Below are positions 23,526 through 32,933 of a stretch of 36,143 bases of DNA, piece by piece. A model generated the notes under the pieces. That model was given only the letters and a program-made list of their open reading frames with translations, was not told the DNA's origin and did no database searches. Origin of the DNA: Acidobacteriota bacterium (GTDB lineage Bacteria; Acidobacteriota; UBA6911); contig JAFGSS010000084.1 in the NCBI GenBank assembly GCA_016934555.1, positions 1 through 36,143 of the forward strand, read 5' to 3'. Position 1 is the stretch's first letter, and the number at the start of each line of letters is the position of its first letter. The position numbers and the translations under genes were made by a program.

Positions 23526-25816
23526 AGGTCCACCTTGCGCAACCGCAGCGCGTTCGTGATCACCGAAATCGAACTGAAGGTCATGGCCGCGCTCGCGATC
23601 ATGGGGTTGAGCAGCAGCCCCAGGGCCGGATAGAGCACCCCCGCGGCGATGGGCACCCCGAGGATGTTGTAGACAAAGGCGAAAAAGAGGTTCTGGCGGA
23701 TGTTCCGGATCGTGTGCCGGCTGAGGGTGCGCGCCCGCACCACGCCGCGCAGGTCCCCGCCGACGAGCGTGATCCCCGCGCTCTGGATCGCGATGTCGGT
23801 CCCCGTTCCCATGGCGATCCCCACATCGGCCCGGGCCAGGGCGGGGGCGTCGTTGACGCCGTCCCCCGCCATCGCCACGACCCTCCCCTCCCGCCGCAGC
23901 CGCTCGATGAAATCGCCCTTGCTCTCGGGGGAGACCTCCGCCTCCACGGCGTCGATCCCCAGCTGGTTCGCCACGATGTCGGCCGTGGTCCGGTTGTCCC
24001 CGGTCAGCATGATCACGCGGATCCCCTGCCGGTGAAGCTCCGCCACGGCCACGCGGGCCGAATCCCGGATCGGGTCCGCCACGCCGAGCAGCCCGGCCGG
24101 GGCGCCGTCGATCGACACGAGCATCACGCTCCTCCCCGCCCGCCTCAACTCGTGGGCCGCCTCCTCGAGCGGGTCCGGACTCCCCCCGGCTTCCCCCAGC
24201 AGCCCGCTGTTGCCCACGGCCACCCGGTGCCCGTCGACGACCCCGGTGACGCCCTTCCCGGTCAGGGAACGGAAGTCCGCCGCCCTGGAGAGTTCGAGCC
24301 CGCGGTCGAGGGCCTCGGCGACCACGGCGGACGCCAGGGCGTGTTCGCTCCCCTGCTCCAGGCTCGCCGCGAGCCGGAGCATTCCCGACCCGGTCCACCC
24401 GCCTAGGGGCTGGACGGTCGTGAGCGCCGGTTTCCCCTCGGTCAGGGTGCCGGTCTTGTCGACCACCAGGGTGTCCACCCGGTCGAGCCGTTCGAGCGCC
24501 TCGGCGTTGCGGATCAGCACCCCCGCGCGCGCCCCGCGCCCCGTCCCCACCATGATCGACATCGGCGTGGCCAGGCCCAGGGCGCACGGGCAGGCGATGA
24601 TGAGGACCGCGATCGCGGCCGCCAGCGCGTGAACGCTCCGCGGCTCGGGCCCGACCAGGCTCCAGACCGCGAAGGCCACGAGCGCCACGGCGATCACCGC
24701 CGGGACGAACCAGGCTGCGACCCGGTCCGCCAGGCGCTGGATGGGCGCCCGGCTCCGCTGCGCTTCGCTTACCATGCGCACGATCCGGGCCAGGAGGGTG
24801 TCGGCCCCCACCTTTTCGGCCTCCATGATGAAGCTCCCGGTCCCGTTCAGACTCCCGCCCGTCACCCGGCTGCCGGCCGACTTCTCCACCGGCATCGCCT
24901 CGCCCGTCACCATCGACTCGTCGATCGCGCTCTCCCCTTCCAGCACCCGGCCGTCCACCGGAACCTTCTCCCCCGGGCGCACCCGCAGAAGATCCCCCGG
25001 CTCCACCCGGTCGAGGGGGACATCGGTCTCGGAGCCGTCCTCCCCGACGACGCGCGCGCTGCGGGGCGCCAGCTCGAGCAGTTCGCGGATGGCGCCCCCC
25101 GTCCGGCTGCGGGCCCGGAGTTCCAGGACCTGCCCGAGAAGGACCAGGGTGAGGATCACGGCCGACGCCTCGAAATAGACCTCGGCGGCCCCGCCGGGGC
25201 CGAGGAAGGAGCGGGGGAGCCTCCCGGGAAGGAGCAGGGCGAAGACGCTGTAGAGGTAGGCCGCCCCGGTGCCGATCCCGATCAGGGTGAACATGTTGAG
25301 GCTGCGGTTGACGATCGAGCTCCATGCCCGCCGGAAAAACGGCCACCCCCCCCACAGCACCACGGGGGTGGCGAGGGCGAACTGGACCCACGTGCCGGCC
25401 GCGCCGTGGATGCCCAGGGCCATCCCCCCCATGGCGACCAGCAGCAGGGGGAGGGTCAAGGCCAGGCAGATGAAAAACCGGCGTTTCATGGCGCCCATTT
25501 CCGGGTTTTCGGCATCGTCCAGGCCGGGGGCCAGCGGCTCCAGGACCATGCCGCAGACGGGACAGGAGCCGGGCCCTTTCTGACGGACCTCGGGATCCAT
25601 CGGGCAGGTGTATACCGCCTCTTCGCCGCCGCAGCAGGCGGCCGGCTCCGCCGGCGCCGGGCGCGGCCGCACGTACGCTTCCGGGTCGGCGCGGAATTTC
25701 GCGAGACAGCCGGGGTTGCAGAAATAATAGGTCCGGCCCTCGTGCTCCAGCTTTCCGGCCGCCTTCCCGGGAGGAAATTGCATTCCGCAAACCGGATCCT
25801 TGACGTTCGCCCCCAT
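23522..25816 (-). CDS. copper-type P1B ATPase with YHS and HMBD N-terminus, 764 aa
   Basis: It is a membrane pump for Cu(I)/Ag(I)-type soft metals. The N-terminus has a YHS metal-binding domain (5-49, VKDPVCGM ... YYFCNPGC), then a Cys-rich linker (EPAACCGG) and a heavy-metal-binding domain ([22 protein letters not shown]-type, 69-90) in place of the usual CxxC HMA domains. The P-type core has the translocation motif CPC (409-411), the phosphorylation site Asp453 in [13 protein letters not shown] and GDGVNDAP. Eight membrane segments are expected. GGAG precedes the ATG by 9 nt, and a perfect TATAAT lies 37 nt upstream, so it likely has its own promoter after the SPL-like gene. No CueR- or CsoR-like regulator or chaperone is nearby. 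Confidence 0.92.
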   Translation of the reverse strand: MGANVKDPVCGMQFPPGKAAGKLEHEGRTYYFCNPGCLAKFRADPEAYVRPRPAPAEPAACCGGEEAVYTCPMDPEVRQKGPGSCPVCGMVLEPLAPGLDDAENPEMGAMKRRFFICLALTLPLLLVAMGGMALGIHGAAGTWVQFALATPVVLWGGWPFFRRAWSSIVNRSLNMFTLIGIGTGAAYLYSVFALLLPGRLPRSFLGPGGAAEVYFEASAVILTLVLLGQVLELRARSRTGGAIRELLELAPRSARVVGEDGSETDVPLDRVEPGDLLRVRPGEKVPVDGRVLEGESAIDESMVTGEAMPVEKSAGSRVTGGSLNGTGSFIMEAEKVGADTLLARIVRMVSEAQRSRAPIQRLADRVAAWFVPAVIAVALVAFAVWSLVGPEPRSVHALAAAIAVLIIACPCALGLATPMSIMVGTGRGARAGVLIRNAEALERLDRVDTLVVDKTGTLTEGKPALTTVQPLGGWTGSGMLRLAASLEQGSEHALASAVVAEALDRGLELSRAADFRSLTGKGVTGVVDGHRVAVGNSGLLGEAGGSPDPLEEAAHELRRAGRSVMLVSIDGAPAGLLGVADPIRDSARVAVAELHRQGIRVIMLTGDNRTTADIVANQLGIDAVEAEVSPESKGDFIERLRREGRVVAMAGDGVNDAPALARADVGIAMGTGTDIAIQSAGITLVGGDLRGVVRARTLSRHTIRNIRQNLFFAFVYNILGVPIAAGVLYPALGLLLNPMIASAAMTFSSISVITNALRLRKVDL

Positions 25817-25852
25817 GTTCAGATTCTCCGTCTCGAGACCGTCCCTGGGACC

Positions 25853-25858
25853 ATTATA
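25853..25858 (-). promoter_or_regulatory. perfect -10 box upstream of the P-type ATPase gene
   Basis: TATAAT on the minus strand lies in the 58-nt gap after the SPL-like gene. A matching -35 is not evident at 17-19 nt, which could indicate activator dependence. Transcription would start near 25846. Confidence 0.35.
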
Positions 25859-25874
25859 TCCCATTTGTTCGGGT

Positions 25875-26951
25875 TCAGGACCGGAACCGGCAGAGCGGCG
25901 CCGCATCGAGGCAATCGGACAGGTGGCGGGCGTCCCGGACGCCGCAGCCCAGGCTCCGCTCCCAGACCAGACGGCTTTCCATGCAGAGATAGACCAGGAC
26001 CCCGGGAGCACACTCGTGGATCCAGGAGTTCATCTTCCGGTAGATCTCCTCCCGGACCGGCCGGAAGTAGCGCAGCTTCCCGTGATGGCCGGGGACGAAC
26101 TCGCCCCAGGGGAGGCGCGAACCGGGGTGGCGCTCGATGAGGCGCTCGCGCAGGTGGGGGGTGAAGCGCAGGGCGCCCAGGCTGATCCACGCCACGTCGC
26201 CGGGGTCGACGACGGAAAAGATCATCCGGACGACCTCGCGGTACTCCTCCTCCCAGCCTTCGTAGTGCACTATCGGGTCGAAGTGAAAACCGATCCGGTA
26301 GCCCCAGCGCCGGCAGCGGTCGGCGGCGGCGAGGCGCTCCTCGAGCGTCGCCGCGCAGGCCTCCTCCGAGCGGCAGATGCGGCGCGAGTTCATCGACCAG
26401 GAGACCACCGTGCGGCCGCCGTGCTCGAGGCCCTCGAGGTTCGCGACCCGGTCCGATTTGGTCTTGAGTTCGAGGATGCCGTTCGGCAGCCGGGCGAAGA
26501 AAGGGACCACCCGCCGGGAATAGCCCGTAATGGGGTCCAGGGCAAGGGAATCCGCCAGCTCGCCGGTGCCGATCCGGAAGGTCCGGTCCGGGGATTCGGC
26601 CAGCGTCCGGCCGATGTCCCCCAGGAAGTCCTCGATGTTGGTGCAGACGACGATCCCGCTCCCATCGAGGTAGGACTGCAGCACGCAGTAGGTGCACCCG
26701 AAGTGGCAGTTCCAGGCGTAGCTGGCGATGAAATAGTTGCAGCACATCTCCGCCCCGGATCCCTGGCACTGTTTCAGGAACTTGCCCCTGTGGCGCGCGA
26801 GCACCAGCGTATCGCGGGACGCGGAGACCCCGCCGGCGTCCTCCACCGTCCGGCGGGGGACCCCCGGGAGGTTCCGGAGGATATCGGCGGTGGCGCTGTC
26901 GCCCCACGATCCGGCTTCGACGATCACTTCCCCGGGGCGATACTCCATCAT
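25875..26951 (-). CDS. SPL-family radical SAM protein, 358 aa
   Basis: It is related to spore photoproduct lyase, which reverses UV-induced thymine lesions with a 5'-deoxyadenosyl radical. The radical SAM triad is Cys82, Cys86 and Cys89 ([12 protein letters not shown]), with Tyr88 as in SplB. Cys103 (VVCTNIEDF) falls where the H-donor cysteine of Bacillus SplB (ACTSD) would align by eye, and [14 protein letters not shown] matches the SplB core. Extra cysteines upstream (62, 70 and 71) mark a subfamily found outside spore formers. The ATG overlaps the stop of the ParB-like gene by 4 nt (ATGA) and has GGAGGGGGAG ahead of it, so the two proteins are made together. Whether the substrate is DNA is unknown; a sporulation role is unlikely in this organism. 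Confidence 0.88.
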   Translation of the reverse strand: MMEYRPGEVIVEAGSWGDSATADILRNLPGVPRRTVEDAGGVSASRDTLVLARHRGKFLKQCQGSGAEMCCNYFIASYAWNCHFGCTYCVLQSYLDGSGIVVCTNIEDFLGDIGRTLAESPDRTFRIGTGELADSLALDPITGYSRRVVPFFARLPNGILELKTKSDRVANLEGLEHGGRTVVSWSMNSRRICRSEEACAATLEERLAAADRCRRWGYRIGFHFDPIVHYEGWEEEYREVVRMIFSVVDPGDVAWISLGALRFTPHLRERLIERHPGSRLPWGEFVPGHHGKLRYFRPVREEIYRKMNSWIHECAPGVLVYLCMESRLVWERSLGCGVRDARHLSDCLDAAPLCRFRS

Positions 26952-27919
26952 GGGGTCTCCCCCTCCACCTCGAACAGTTCCTCCAGCCCGGGCGAACGGG
27001 CCGCCCGCTCGAGCTCCCCCGCCAGCTCCCGGAAGCGCGCCGCGTCGGGGGCCGAAAACTCGACGCGGATATCGGCCGTTTCGAAATAGGGGTGCGGCGC
27101 GAGCCGGATCGACCCGGGGAGGCCGAGCGCCCGTTCCCGCCGCCGGAAACGGTCCCGGGCCCGTGTCAGCCGGGGATGGCGCAGGCGATAGAGCGCCTCG
27201 TGCAGCCGCTCCCCCTTCTGGGAGGGGGAGAGCGAGGGATCCTCCAGGACCGCGGCAACCTCCTTTCCGTCCAGCGGGGCGCCCCAGGGTGCGCCGTCCC
27301 TGGCCGCCAGTTCCCCCAGCAGCCCGAGGACCTGCCGCTGCAGGCTGGCGCTCAGGCGGACGCGCTCCACGAGCAGCGAGAAACGCTCCTGCAGCGGCGG
27401 CGTCCTTTTTGCCAGCGCTTCCACGCTCTGCTGCGCCAGGACCCCCCCGGCCAGGCAGCGGCGCAGTCCGGGGCACGCCCGGTCGATCAGGAGCTGGGAT
27501 TGCAGGGCCTCTTCGCGCGGGGGCAGGTCCAGGAGCGGGAGATAGTCCCGGACGATCCTCTCCCGCGGCAGGCCGGTCTCGACGAGCTTGCAGAGCGCGC
27601 GCGCCCGCTCGAGCGGTTCCAGTCGCCGGGTCGCGAGGTTGTCCCGCAGGGCGAATTCCAGGGGGTGCAGGGGGGAAAAATCGGCTTCGCCCAGGATGCG
27701 GGCCGGGACCGACTCCCGGCCGAGTCGCCGGGTGGCGTGGAGCCTGCGGAACCCGCACACGATCGTCAGGCGCCCGCCGCGCTCGAGCAGGACCACCGGG
27801 TTCAACTGGCCTAGTTCACGGAGCGACCGGATGAGGGGGGGCGGCTCCAGCCCCTCGCTGACCCTGCATTCCTCGTTCTCCAGATCGATGTCCCGGACGG
27901 GCGTGTCGGCGATGTTCAT
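26948..27919 (-). CDS. ParB-like protein with N-terminal ParB/Srx domain, 323 aa
   Basis: The N-terminal domain has the ParB signature: SLRELGQLNPVVL (32-44), CGFRRLHATRRLG (55-67, the GERRxxA nucleotide-binding motif with Phe replacing Glu), and LRDNLATRRLEPLERARAL (91-109). A helical region resembling the ParB HTH follows (about 110-190). The C-terminal 130 residues are basic then acidic and resemble nothing I know. It is not the chromosomal segregation ParB by context: there is no parA, and the partner is a radical SAM enzyme. In this family the domain can bind CTP, ATP or ADP, and the roles range from DNA clamp to kinase. The ATG at 27919 has no ribosome-binding site and lies 6 nt after a -10-like TATGCT. 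Confidence 0.85.
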   Translation of the reverse strand: MNIADTPVRDIDLENEECRVSEGLEPPPLIRSLRELGQLNPVVLLERGGRLTIVCGFRRLHATRRLGRESVPARILGEADFSPLHPLEFALRDNLATRRLEPLERARALCKLVETGLPRERIVRDYLPLLDLPPREEALQSQLLIDRACPGLRRCLAGGVLAQQSVEALAKRTPPLQERFSLLVERVRLSASLQRQVLGLLGELAARDGAPWGAPLDGKEVAAVLEDPSLSPSQKGERLHEALYRLRHPRLTRARDRFRRRERALGLPGSIRLAPHPYFETADIRVEFSAPDAARFRELAGELERAARSPGLEELFEVEGETP

Positions 27920-27925
27920 GCCGGA

Positions 27926-27955
27926 AGCATATCGGAACCGGGCGGGGGTTCACAA
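27926..27955 (-). promoter_or_regulatory. candidate promoter of the parB-SPL pair, leaderless geometry
   Basis: Minus-strand TTGTGA (27950-27955) and TATGCT (27926-27931) are 18 nt apart, each matching four of six consensus bases. The -10 ends 6 nt before the ATG at 27919, predicting a leaderless transcript. Confidence 0.4.
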
Positions 27956-27982
27956 GCCGATGTGCGGGGCGGCCGTTTCAAG

Positions 27983-28011
27983 TTGTGTTTACAGAAGGCT
28001 TTTGATATAAA
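27983..28011 (+). promoter_or_regulatory. sigma-70 promoter of the secreted repeat protein gene
   Basis: TTGTGT (27983-27988) and TATAAA (28006-28011) are 17 nt apart; the -10 matches five of six bases. Transcription would start near 28018, giving a leader of about 57 nt that contains AAGGAG before the ATG at 28075. This unit therefore has a normal leader, unlike the divergent parB-SPL unit. Confidence 0.55.
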
Positions 28012-28074
28012 ACGCCAAGGGTGCCGGACAGTCGCGGAAACTGCTGCCGGGCACGTAACGAAGGAGACGACACC

Positions 28075-29070
28075 ATGACTTCCCCCACGACTTCCATGAT
28101 TTACCGAACGCTGGCCGGCCTCCTGTTCCTCTGCCTGGCCGTCATGCCGGCAGCGGCGCAACAGGAGCAGGATTACACCGAGGAGCAATACAAGAGCTAC
28201 GAGGATATCAAGGCCACGGCCGACGCCGCGGCCAAAGTGGACAAAGCCGCGAAATTCCTCAAGGAAAACCCCAAGACGAGCCTGCGCGAGCACGTGATGG
28301 CCGAATACCAGACCCTCATCGTGAACCTGGGGCAGCAGGGGGACTACACGCAGATCATCACCCTGGGCAACAAACTCCTGGCGGGCGTGCCCGACGACGA
28401 TTTCACCTTCGCCGCCATGGCCGAGGCGTATTCGAAAACCGACAACACCAAGGGCTTCGCCGCTTTCGGCGAAAAGGCCTACGCGTCCAAGCCGAGCGCC
28501 CAGCTGGCCCACGCCCTCGCCAGGGCCTACCAGCAGCTGGGCAACCAGGCCAAGTTCGTCCAGTGGGGGGAGCGTGCCCTGGCCAAAGATTCGAGCTTCT
28601 ACGAGATCTCGGATGGGCTGACGCGCCACTTCCTGTCCGTCCAGGACATGGCCAAGGCGGCCAAATACGCCAAGATGACGGCCAGCTCCCTCCCGAAAGC
28701 GGAAACACCGGCGGGGGTGAGCGCCGCCGACTGGAAGAGGGCCACCGACAGTTATTACGCCACGGCCTACTACGCGATCGGAATATCGGCCTACCAGAAC
28801 CAGAGCTACGCCTCGGCGATCAGCAACCTGGACAAATCGGTCGCTTATTACAAGAGAAACGACACCGCCTACTACCACCTGGGGCTGGCCCACTGGCAGT
28901 CGGGCAAAACGGCCCCGGCCATGCTGAACTTCGCCAAGGCCTACGTGATCAAGGGGTCGGTGGCGACGGCGGCGCGGCAGAACCTGGAAAAACTCTGGAA
29001 GAGCAGTCACCGCGGCTCGCTGACGGGCATCAACAACGTCATCCAGAAGGCCGAGCAGGAACTGAAGTAA
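28075..29070 (+). CDS. secreted TPR-like repeat protein of unknown function, 331 aa
   Basis: A signal peptide (residues 1-28, hydrophobic core then AAA before QQ) precedes an all-helical protein. Helix pairs of TPR type can be seen, for example AQLAHALARAYQQLGNQAKFVQWGER-type and the clear C-terminal unit TAYYHLGLAHWQSGKTAPAM, with AYQNQSYASAISNLDKSVAYY before it. It therefore probably scaffolds protein contacts in the periplasm. No enzyme motif is seen. AAGGAG lies 8 nt upstream of the chosen ATG. It is monocistronic: a promoter sits just upstream and a strong hairpin follows the stop. The partner is unknown. Confidence 0.8.
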   Translation: MTSPTTSMIYRTLAGLLFLCLAVMPAAAQQEQDYTEEQYKSYEDIKATADAAAKVDKAAKFLKENPKTSLREHVMAEYQTLIVNLGQQGDYTQIITLGNKLLAGVPDDDFTFAAMAEAYSKTDNTKGFAAFGEKAYASKPSAQLAHALARAYQQLGNQAKFVQWGERALAKDSSFYEISDGLTRHFLSVQDMAKAAKYAKMTASSLPKAETPAGVSAADWKRATDSYYATAYYAIGISAYQNQSYASAISNLDKSVAYYKRNDTAYYHLGLAHWQSGKTAPAMLNFAKAYVIKGSVATAARQNLEKLWKSSHRGSLTGINNVIQKAEQELK

Positions 29071-29077
29071 GCCCGTT

Positions 29078-29110
29078 CGCCGGGACCGCCCTCGGCGGGC
29101 GGCCCCGGCG
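29078..29110. terminator. strong hairpin between convergent genes
   Basis: Arms 29078-29091 and 29097-29110 pair over 14 positions with one mismatch around a 5-nt loop. It starts 8 nt after the TPR gene stop and lies 22 nt before the end of the convergent hydrolase gene, so it can serve both. There is no T-run. Confidence 0.65.
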
Positions 29111-29131
29111 ACGCACCCCATCCCCCGGAGC

Positions 29132-29869
29132 CTACTGCAGCTGCCGGATCCGGACTTCAATCCCCTCCTCGCCCTTCAGCAGCTCCACCAGTTTCGAGGT
29201 GTCCGTGTCCCCGAAATGATAGGGGTACAGCACCCGGGGCCGCAGGGAGCGCGCGGTGTCGGCGACCTGCTCGGGCGTCATCGTGAAGGGCTGGTTCATC
29301 GGCAGGAAGGCGATGTCGATCCCCTCCAGTTTCTTGATCTCGGGAACGTTCTCCGTGTCCCCCGCGATATAGACGCGCCGGTCGCCGAAGGTGAGGACGT
29401 AGCCGTTGCCGTTCCCCCTGGGGTGGAACGCCTTCTCGAAATTGTACGCTGGGACCGCCTCGACGGGAATGCCGGCCAGGGTGCGCCGGTCGCCGTTCTT
29501 CATCACGATCGCACCGCCGAGCGATCCCGCCGCCTTTTCGTTGGCGGCCACGACGGTGCGGGAGGTGCTGACGGCCGCGACCGCTTTGGCATCCAGGTGG
29601 TCTCCATGTTCGTGCGTGACCAGGATCAGGTCCGCCTTGGGCATCGTCGCGTAATCGGCGTACATCGACACGGGATCGACGTGGATCACCTTGTCCGCGT
29701 ATGTCAGCATCAGCGTCCCGTGCCCGATAAAGGTGATTTTCAGTTCTCCGCCCGAGGTCTCGAAGGAATCCCCGGCGAATAGTTTCTGCGCCTCGGCGCC
29801 CGCCGGGACAAGCAGCCCGGCAAGAGCGGCAACCGCCAGGCCCCGCAGCTTCCAAGTTCCGTTCATCAT
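29132..29869 (-). CDS. secreted metallo-beta-lactamase-fold hydrolase, UlaG-like, 245 aa
   Basis: It starts with a signal peptide (hydrophobic core about residues 9-22, cleavage near GAEA). The metal-binding motif THEHGDHLD supplies His86, His88, Asp90 and His91; further ligands are probably Asp171 (IAGDTENV) and His218 (YPYHFGD). The overall pattern, with GHGTLMLTY near the start and AYNFEKAFHPRG in the middle, matches UlaG-like lactonase/phosphodiesterase relatives rather than true beta-lactamases. The substrate cannot be assigned. GGAGG precedes the ATG at 29869; a second ATG follows at once. It is 80 nt after the dnaE2 stop and may be read from the same operon or alone. Confidence 0.85.
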   Translation of the reverse strand: MMNGTWKLRGLAVAALAGLLVPAGAEAQKLFAGDSFETSGGELKITFIGHGTLMLTYADKVIHVDPVSMYADYATMPKADLILVTHEHGDHLDAKAVAAVSTSRTVVAANEKAAGSLGGAIVMKNGDRRTLAGIPVEAVPAYNFEKAFHPRGNGNGYVLTFGDRRVYIAGDTENVPEIKKLEGIDIAFLPMNQPFTMTPEQVADTARSLRPRVLYPYHFGDTDTSKLVELLKGEEGIEVRIRQLQ

Positions 29870-29949
29870 CCGTCCTCCATAATGTTTCCGCGTATCCCTT
29901 CATTATACCCGGGTCCATCCGATCCCGAACCGCCAACCGCGGGACAGGA

Positions 29950-32925
29950 CTAAAGAAACCGCACCGAGTCGACGGCGAGCGTGACCGCGCCGAACTCCTC
30001 CTGGACCGTGCCGCCGAGCAGGTAGGGGCGGGAACGGTTCAGCATGTGGCAGAAACGGGCGTAGGCTTCCGGAAAGAAGACGGTTTCGTACAGGGCGCTG
30101 GTGTCCTCGAAACTGATGAACTCCATCGGCAGGTCGTCCCGGGTGGTGATGATTTTCCCCGTCACCCACCAGCCCGCCGTGGTCACCCGCTTCCCCGCAT
30201 GTTTCGCGAGATCGGCCCCCCGCACGCATCCGCACCGCGACAGCGGGCGCGCGTAGAGGGCGAGCGGGTGGCGGCTGAGGAGGAAACCGAGCGTCTCCAG
30301 TTCGTGCTCCAGGATGGCGCGGGGGGGGTATTGCGGCACCCGCGGGGGCTCCGCCGGGGGCAGGTCCTCGAAAAGCGAGCGCTCCCCCGGCCGGCGCGCC
30401 GCGCGCGTTTCCTGCCGGAGGAGCGCCTTCCAGATCATTTCGGGCCGGGTGGCGCCACCGGAGATGCCGTCCATGGCGCCGGCCTTGACGAGGACCTTCA
30501 CGTCCGCCATATCGATCGGGACGCGGCGGAAAAAATCCTCCAGCGACCGGAACGGCCCCTCGCGGCGCGCCTCGAGGACGGCCTCGAGCGCCGCCCGGCC
30601 GAGCCCCTTGAGCTGCATCAGCCCGACGCGCAGCACCCGGCCCTTGCCCCGGTACTCCCGCCCGCTTTCGTTGACGTCCGGGGGCCGCACCTCGAGCCCC
30701 ATCCTGCGGGCTTCGGACACGTAGGCGAAGGCCGAATAGTACCCTCCCCCGTTGGTGAGCACCGCGGCCATGAACTCGGCCGGGTAATGGGCCCGCAGGT
30801 AGCAGGACTTGTAGGAAACCAGGGCGTAGGATGCCGAATGCGGCTTGCAGAACGAGTACCCGGAGAAGCTCAGGATCATCCCCCAGACCTCTTCCGCCGT
30901 CTGCGGGGAAACGCCGCGGGCGGCCGCACCGGAGAAGAACATCCCCCTGTAATCCTCGAGCTTCCTGCCCGCCCGCTTCTTTGAAAGGATCTTCCGGAGC
31001 AGGTCGGCATCGGACGCACCGAACCCCGCCATCGCCATCGCGATGCGCGAGACATCCTCCTGGTAGACCATGATGCCGTAAGTCTCCCGGAGGACTTCGT
31101 CCAGGATCGGGTGGAGCGACGTCCAGGCGCCGCCCCGCAACCGCCGGACATACTCGCGGATATACCGGTTGGCTGCCGGGCGGATGATGGAGCTGTGAAT
31201 CACCAGGTGGTCGAAATCGCCGGTGCCGCACTTCTGCTGCAGCTGCCGCATGGAGGGGGACTCCACGTAAAAAACCCCCAGGGTGTCCCCCCTGCGGATG
31301 AAGTCCCGGGTCCGGGCGTCGCCGGTGGGGTCCCAGCGCCCGTAGTCGATATCCACCCCGCAGTGCTCCCGGACGGCGGCGAGCGCGTCCCGGATCACCG
31401 CAAGCGAGCGGTTGCCCAGGAGGTCGATCTTGATCAGGCCCGCGTCTTCCGCCTGGTCCTTCTCCCACTGGATGATCGGGACCCCCTTGGGCGCGGTCTC
31501 CACCGGCACGTAGCGGTCGATGCGGTCGGGTACGATGACGACGCCGCCGCAGTGAACCGACAGGTGCCGGGGATAGCCGTCGAGCCGCACGGCCATGCGA
31601 AGGATCTCGGGCCAGGGGCCGCCCAGTTTCATGTCCTTGAAAACGGGGTGGTGGCGCACGGCGTCCTCGAGACGGCCGAGCGCCCAGTAATAGCCGATGC
31701 GCCGGGTGACCGCCCGGATCTCGGCCTCGGGGATGCCGTACACCCTGGCCACCTCCCGGACGGCCGCGCGCGCGCCGAAACCCACGTGGTTGGAAATCAT
31801 GGCCGCCCGCCCGGCCCCGTATTTCCGGAACACGTAATCGAGGATCCCGTCCCGCTCGTCCCACGGGAAATCGATGTCGATGTCGGGCGGGTCGCTGCGC
31901 CCCTCGTTGAGGAAGCGCTCGAAGAAAAGGTTGTGGGTGATCGGCTCCACGTGGGTGATCCCCAGGCAGTAGGAGACCAGGCTGGCCGCGGCCGACCCCC
32001 GGCCGCAGGTGCGCGCCGAGCGGCGGACGATGTCGCGCACGACCAGGAAATAGGGGGCGAACCCCTTCGATTCGATGATGCCCAGTTCGTGGTCCAGCCG
32101 CTTCAACACCGAATCGGAAAGCTCCCCGTAGCGGCGCTCGGCCCCCCGGTAGCACTCCTCCCGCAGGTACTCGAACGCGTCGGCGCCTTCGGGAAGGTCG
32201 CAGGAGGGGAACACCGGCTTGCCCATATCCAGGTCGGCCCGGCACGCGTCGGCGATGCGGGCGGCGTTGTCGAGGGCGCGGCCCAGGTGCGGGTAGCGGC
32301 GCTCCATCTCCGCCTCCGGCTTCAGCCAGCGGTCCTCCCCCGCCAGTTCCCCCGGCGGAACCCGGGACAGGGAGGTGTTCAGGTCGATGGCACGCAGCAA
32401 CCGGTGGAGCGCGTGATCGGACGGGTCGGCGAAATAGACGTCGTTGGCCGCCACGGGGGGGACGCCCGAGGCCCGGGAAAAATCGAGGAGCCCCGCTTCG
32501 GTCCGGGGATCGTCGAGCTCGACGTAGAGGCCCGAGGTCCCGTTCTGGCGGGCGAGCGCCCCCAGCAGCGGGACCTGGCTGCTGAGCACGACCAGGTTTT
32601 CCCGCTCCTCCATGAGGGCGCGGGAGAGGCGGAAGCCGGGCGCCCGGAGCCCGGAGATGATGCGGCAGAGCAGGGCATACCCCTCGCGGTTGCGCACGAG
32701 CAGCGTCGCCCGCTCCCCTTCCGCCCGCAGTTCCGCCCCTACGACGGGCTGCAGCCCCCGCCGGGCGGCGCATTGAAGGAACCGGACCAGCCCGTAGACG
32801 CCGTTGATGTCGGTCAGCCCGAGCGCCGGCATCCCCCGCTCCCGGGCCGCATCCACCAGGGCCTCGATGCTGCTGGCGCCGCGGCAGAAGGAGTAGTGGG
32901 AATGAACGTGAAGGTGGACAAACAA
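29950..32925 (-). CDS. dnaE2: error-prone DNA polymerase III alpha, DnaE2/ImuC type, 991 aa
   Basis: It is a C-family polymerase for lesion bypass. The N-terminal PHP domain opens with HLHVHSHYSFCRGAS; the later PHP motif reads LTDINGVYG, where replicative DnaE has LTDHN, so one metal-ligand histidine is lost, as in DnaE2. The catalytic aspartates are in PPDIDIDF (346-353) and LIKIDLLG (Asp501). The fingers, a helix-hairpin-helix segment (GLMQLKGLGRAAL) and an OB fold at the end are present; there is no tau-binding C-terminus. At 991 aa it is a little shorter than many DnaE2 proteins. The best start is a TTG at 32925, with GAGGG upstream and 8 nt after the ImuB-like stop, so it depends on upstream translation. 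It is the third gene of the DUF72-imuB-dnaE2 operon. Confidence 0.93.
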   Translation of the reverse strand: MFVHLHVHSHYSFCRGASSIEALVDAARERGMPALGLTDINGVYGLVRFLQCAARRGLQPVVGAELRAEGERATLLVRNREGYALLCRIISGLRAPGFRLSRALMEERENLVVLSSQVPLLGALARQNGTSGLYVELDDPRTEAGLLDFSRASGVPPVAANDVYFADPSDHALHRLLRAIDLNTSLSRVPPGELAGEDRWLKPEAEMERRYPHLGRALDNAARIADACRADLDMGKPVFPSCDLPEGADAFEYLREECYRGAERRYGELSDSVLKRLDHELGIIESKGFAPYFLVVRDIVRRSARTCGRGSAAASLVSYCLGITHVEPITHNLFFERFLNEGRSDPPDIDIDFPWDERDGILDYVFRKYGAGRAAMISNHVGFGARAAVREVARVYGIPEAEIRAVTRRIGYYWALGRLEDAVRHHPVFKDMKLGGPWPEILRMAVRLDGYPRHLSVHCGGVVIVPDRIDRYVPVETAPKGVPIIQWEKDQAEDAGLIKIDLLGNRSLAVIRDALAAVREHCGVDIDYGRWDPTGDARTRDFIRRGDTLGVFYVESPSMRQLQQKCGTGDFDHLVIHSSIIRPAANRYIREYVRRLRGGAWTSLHPILDEVLRETYGIMVYQEDVSRIAMAMAGFGASDADLLRKILSKKRAGRKLEDYRGMFFSGAAARGVSPQTAEEVWGMILSFSGYSFCKPHSASYALVSYKSCYLRAHYPAEFMAAVLTNGGGYYSAFAYVSEARRMGLEVRPPDVNESGREYRGKGRVLRVGLMQLKGLGRAALEAVLEARREGPFRSLEDFFRRVPIDMADVKVLVKAGAMDGISGGATRPEMIWKALLRQETRAARRPGERSLFEDLPPAEPPRVPQYPPRAILEHELETLGFLLSRHPLALYARPLSRCGCVRGADLAKHAGKRVTTAGWWVTGKIITTRDDLPMEFISFEDTSALYETVFFPEAYARFCHMLNRSRPYLLGGTVQEEFGAVTLAVDSVRFL

Positions 32926-32933
32926 AATTCCCT

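Noticed and set aside
26948-27919. Chromosome-partition ParB
   Set aside because: No parA neighbour, altered nucleotide motif (GFRR), unfamiliar C-terminus, and translational coupling to a radical SAM gene.
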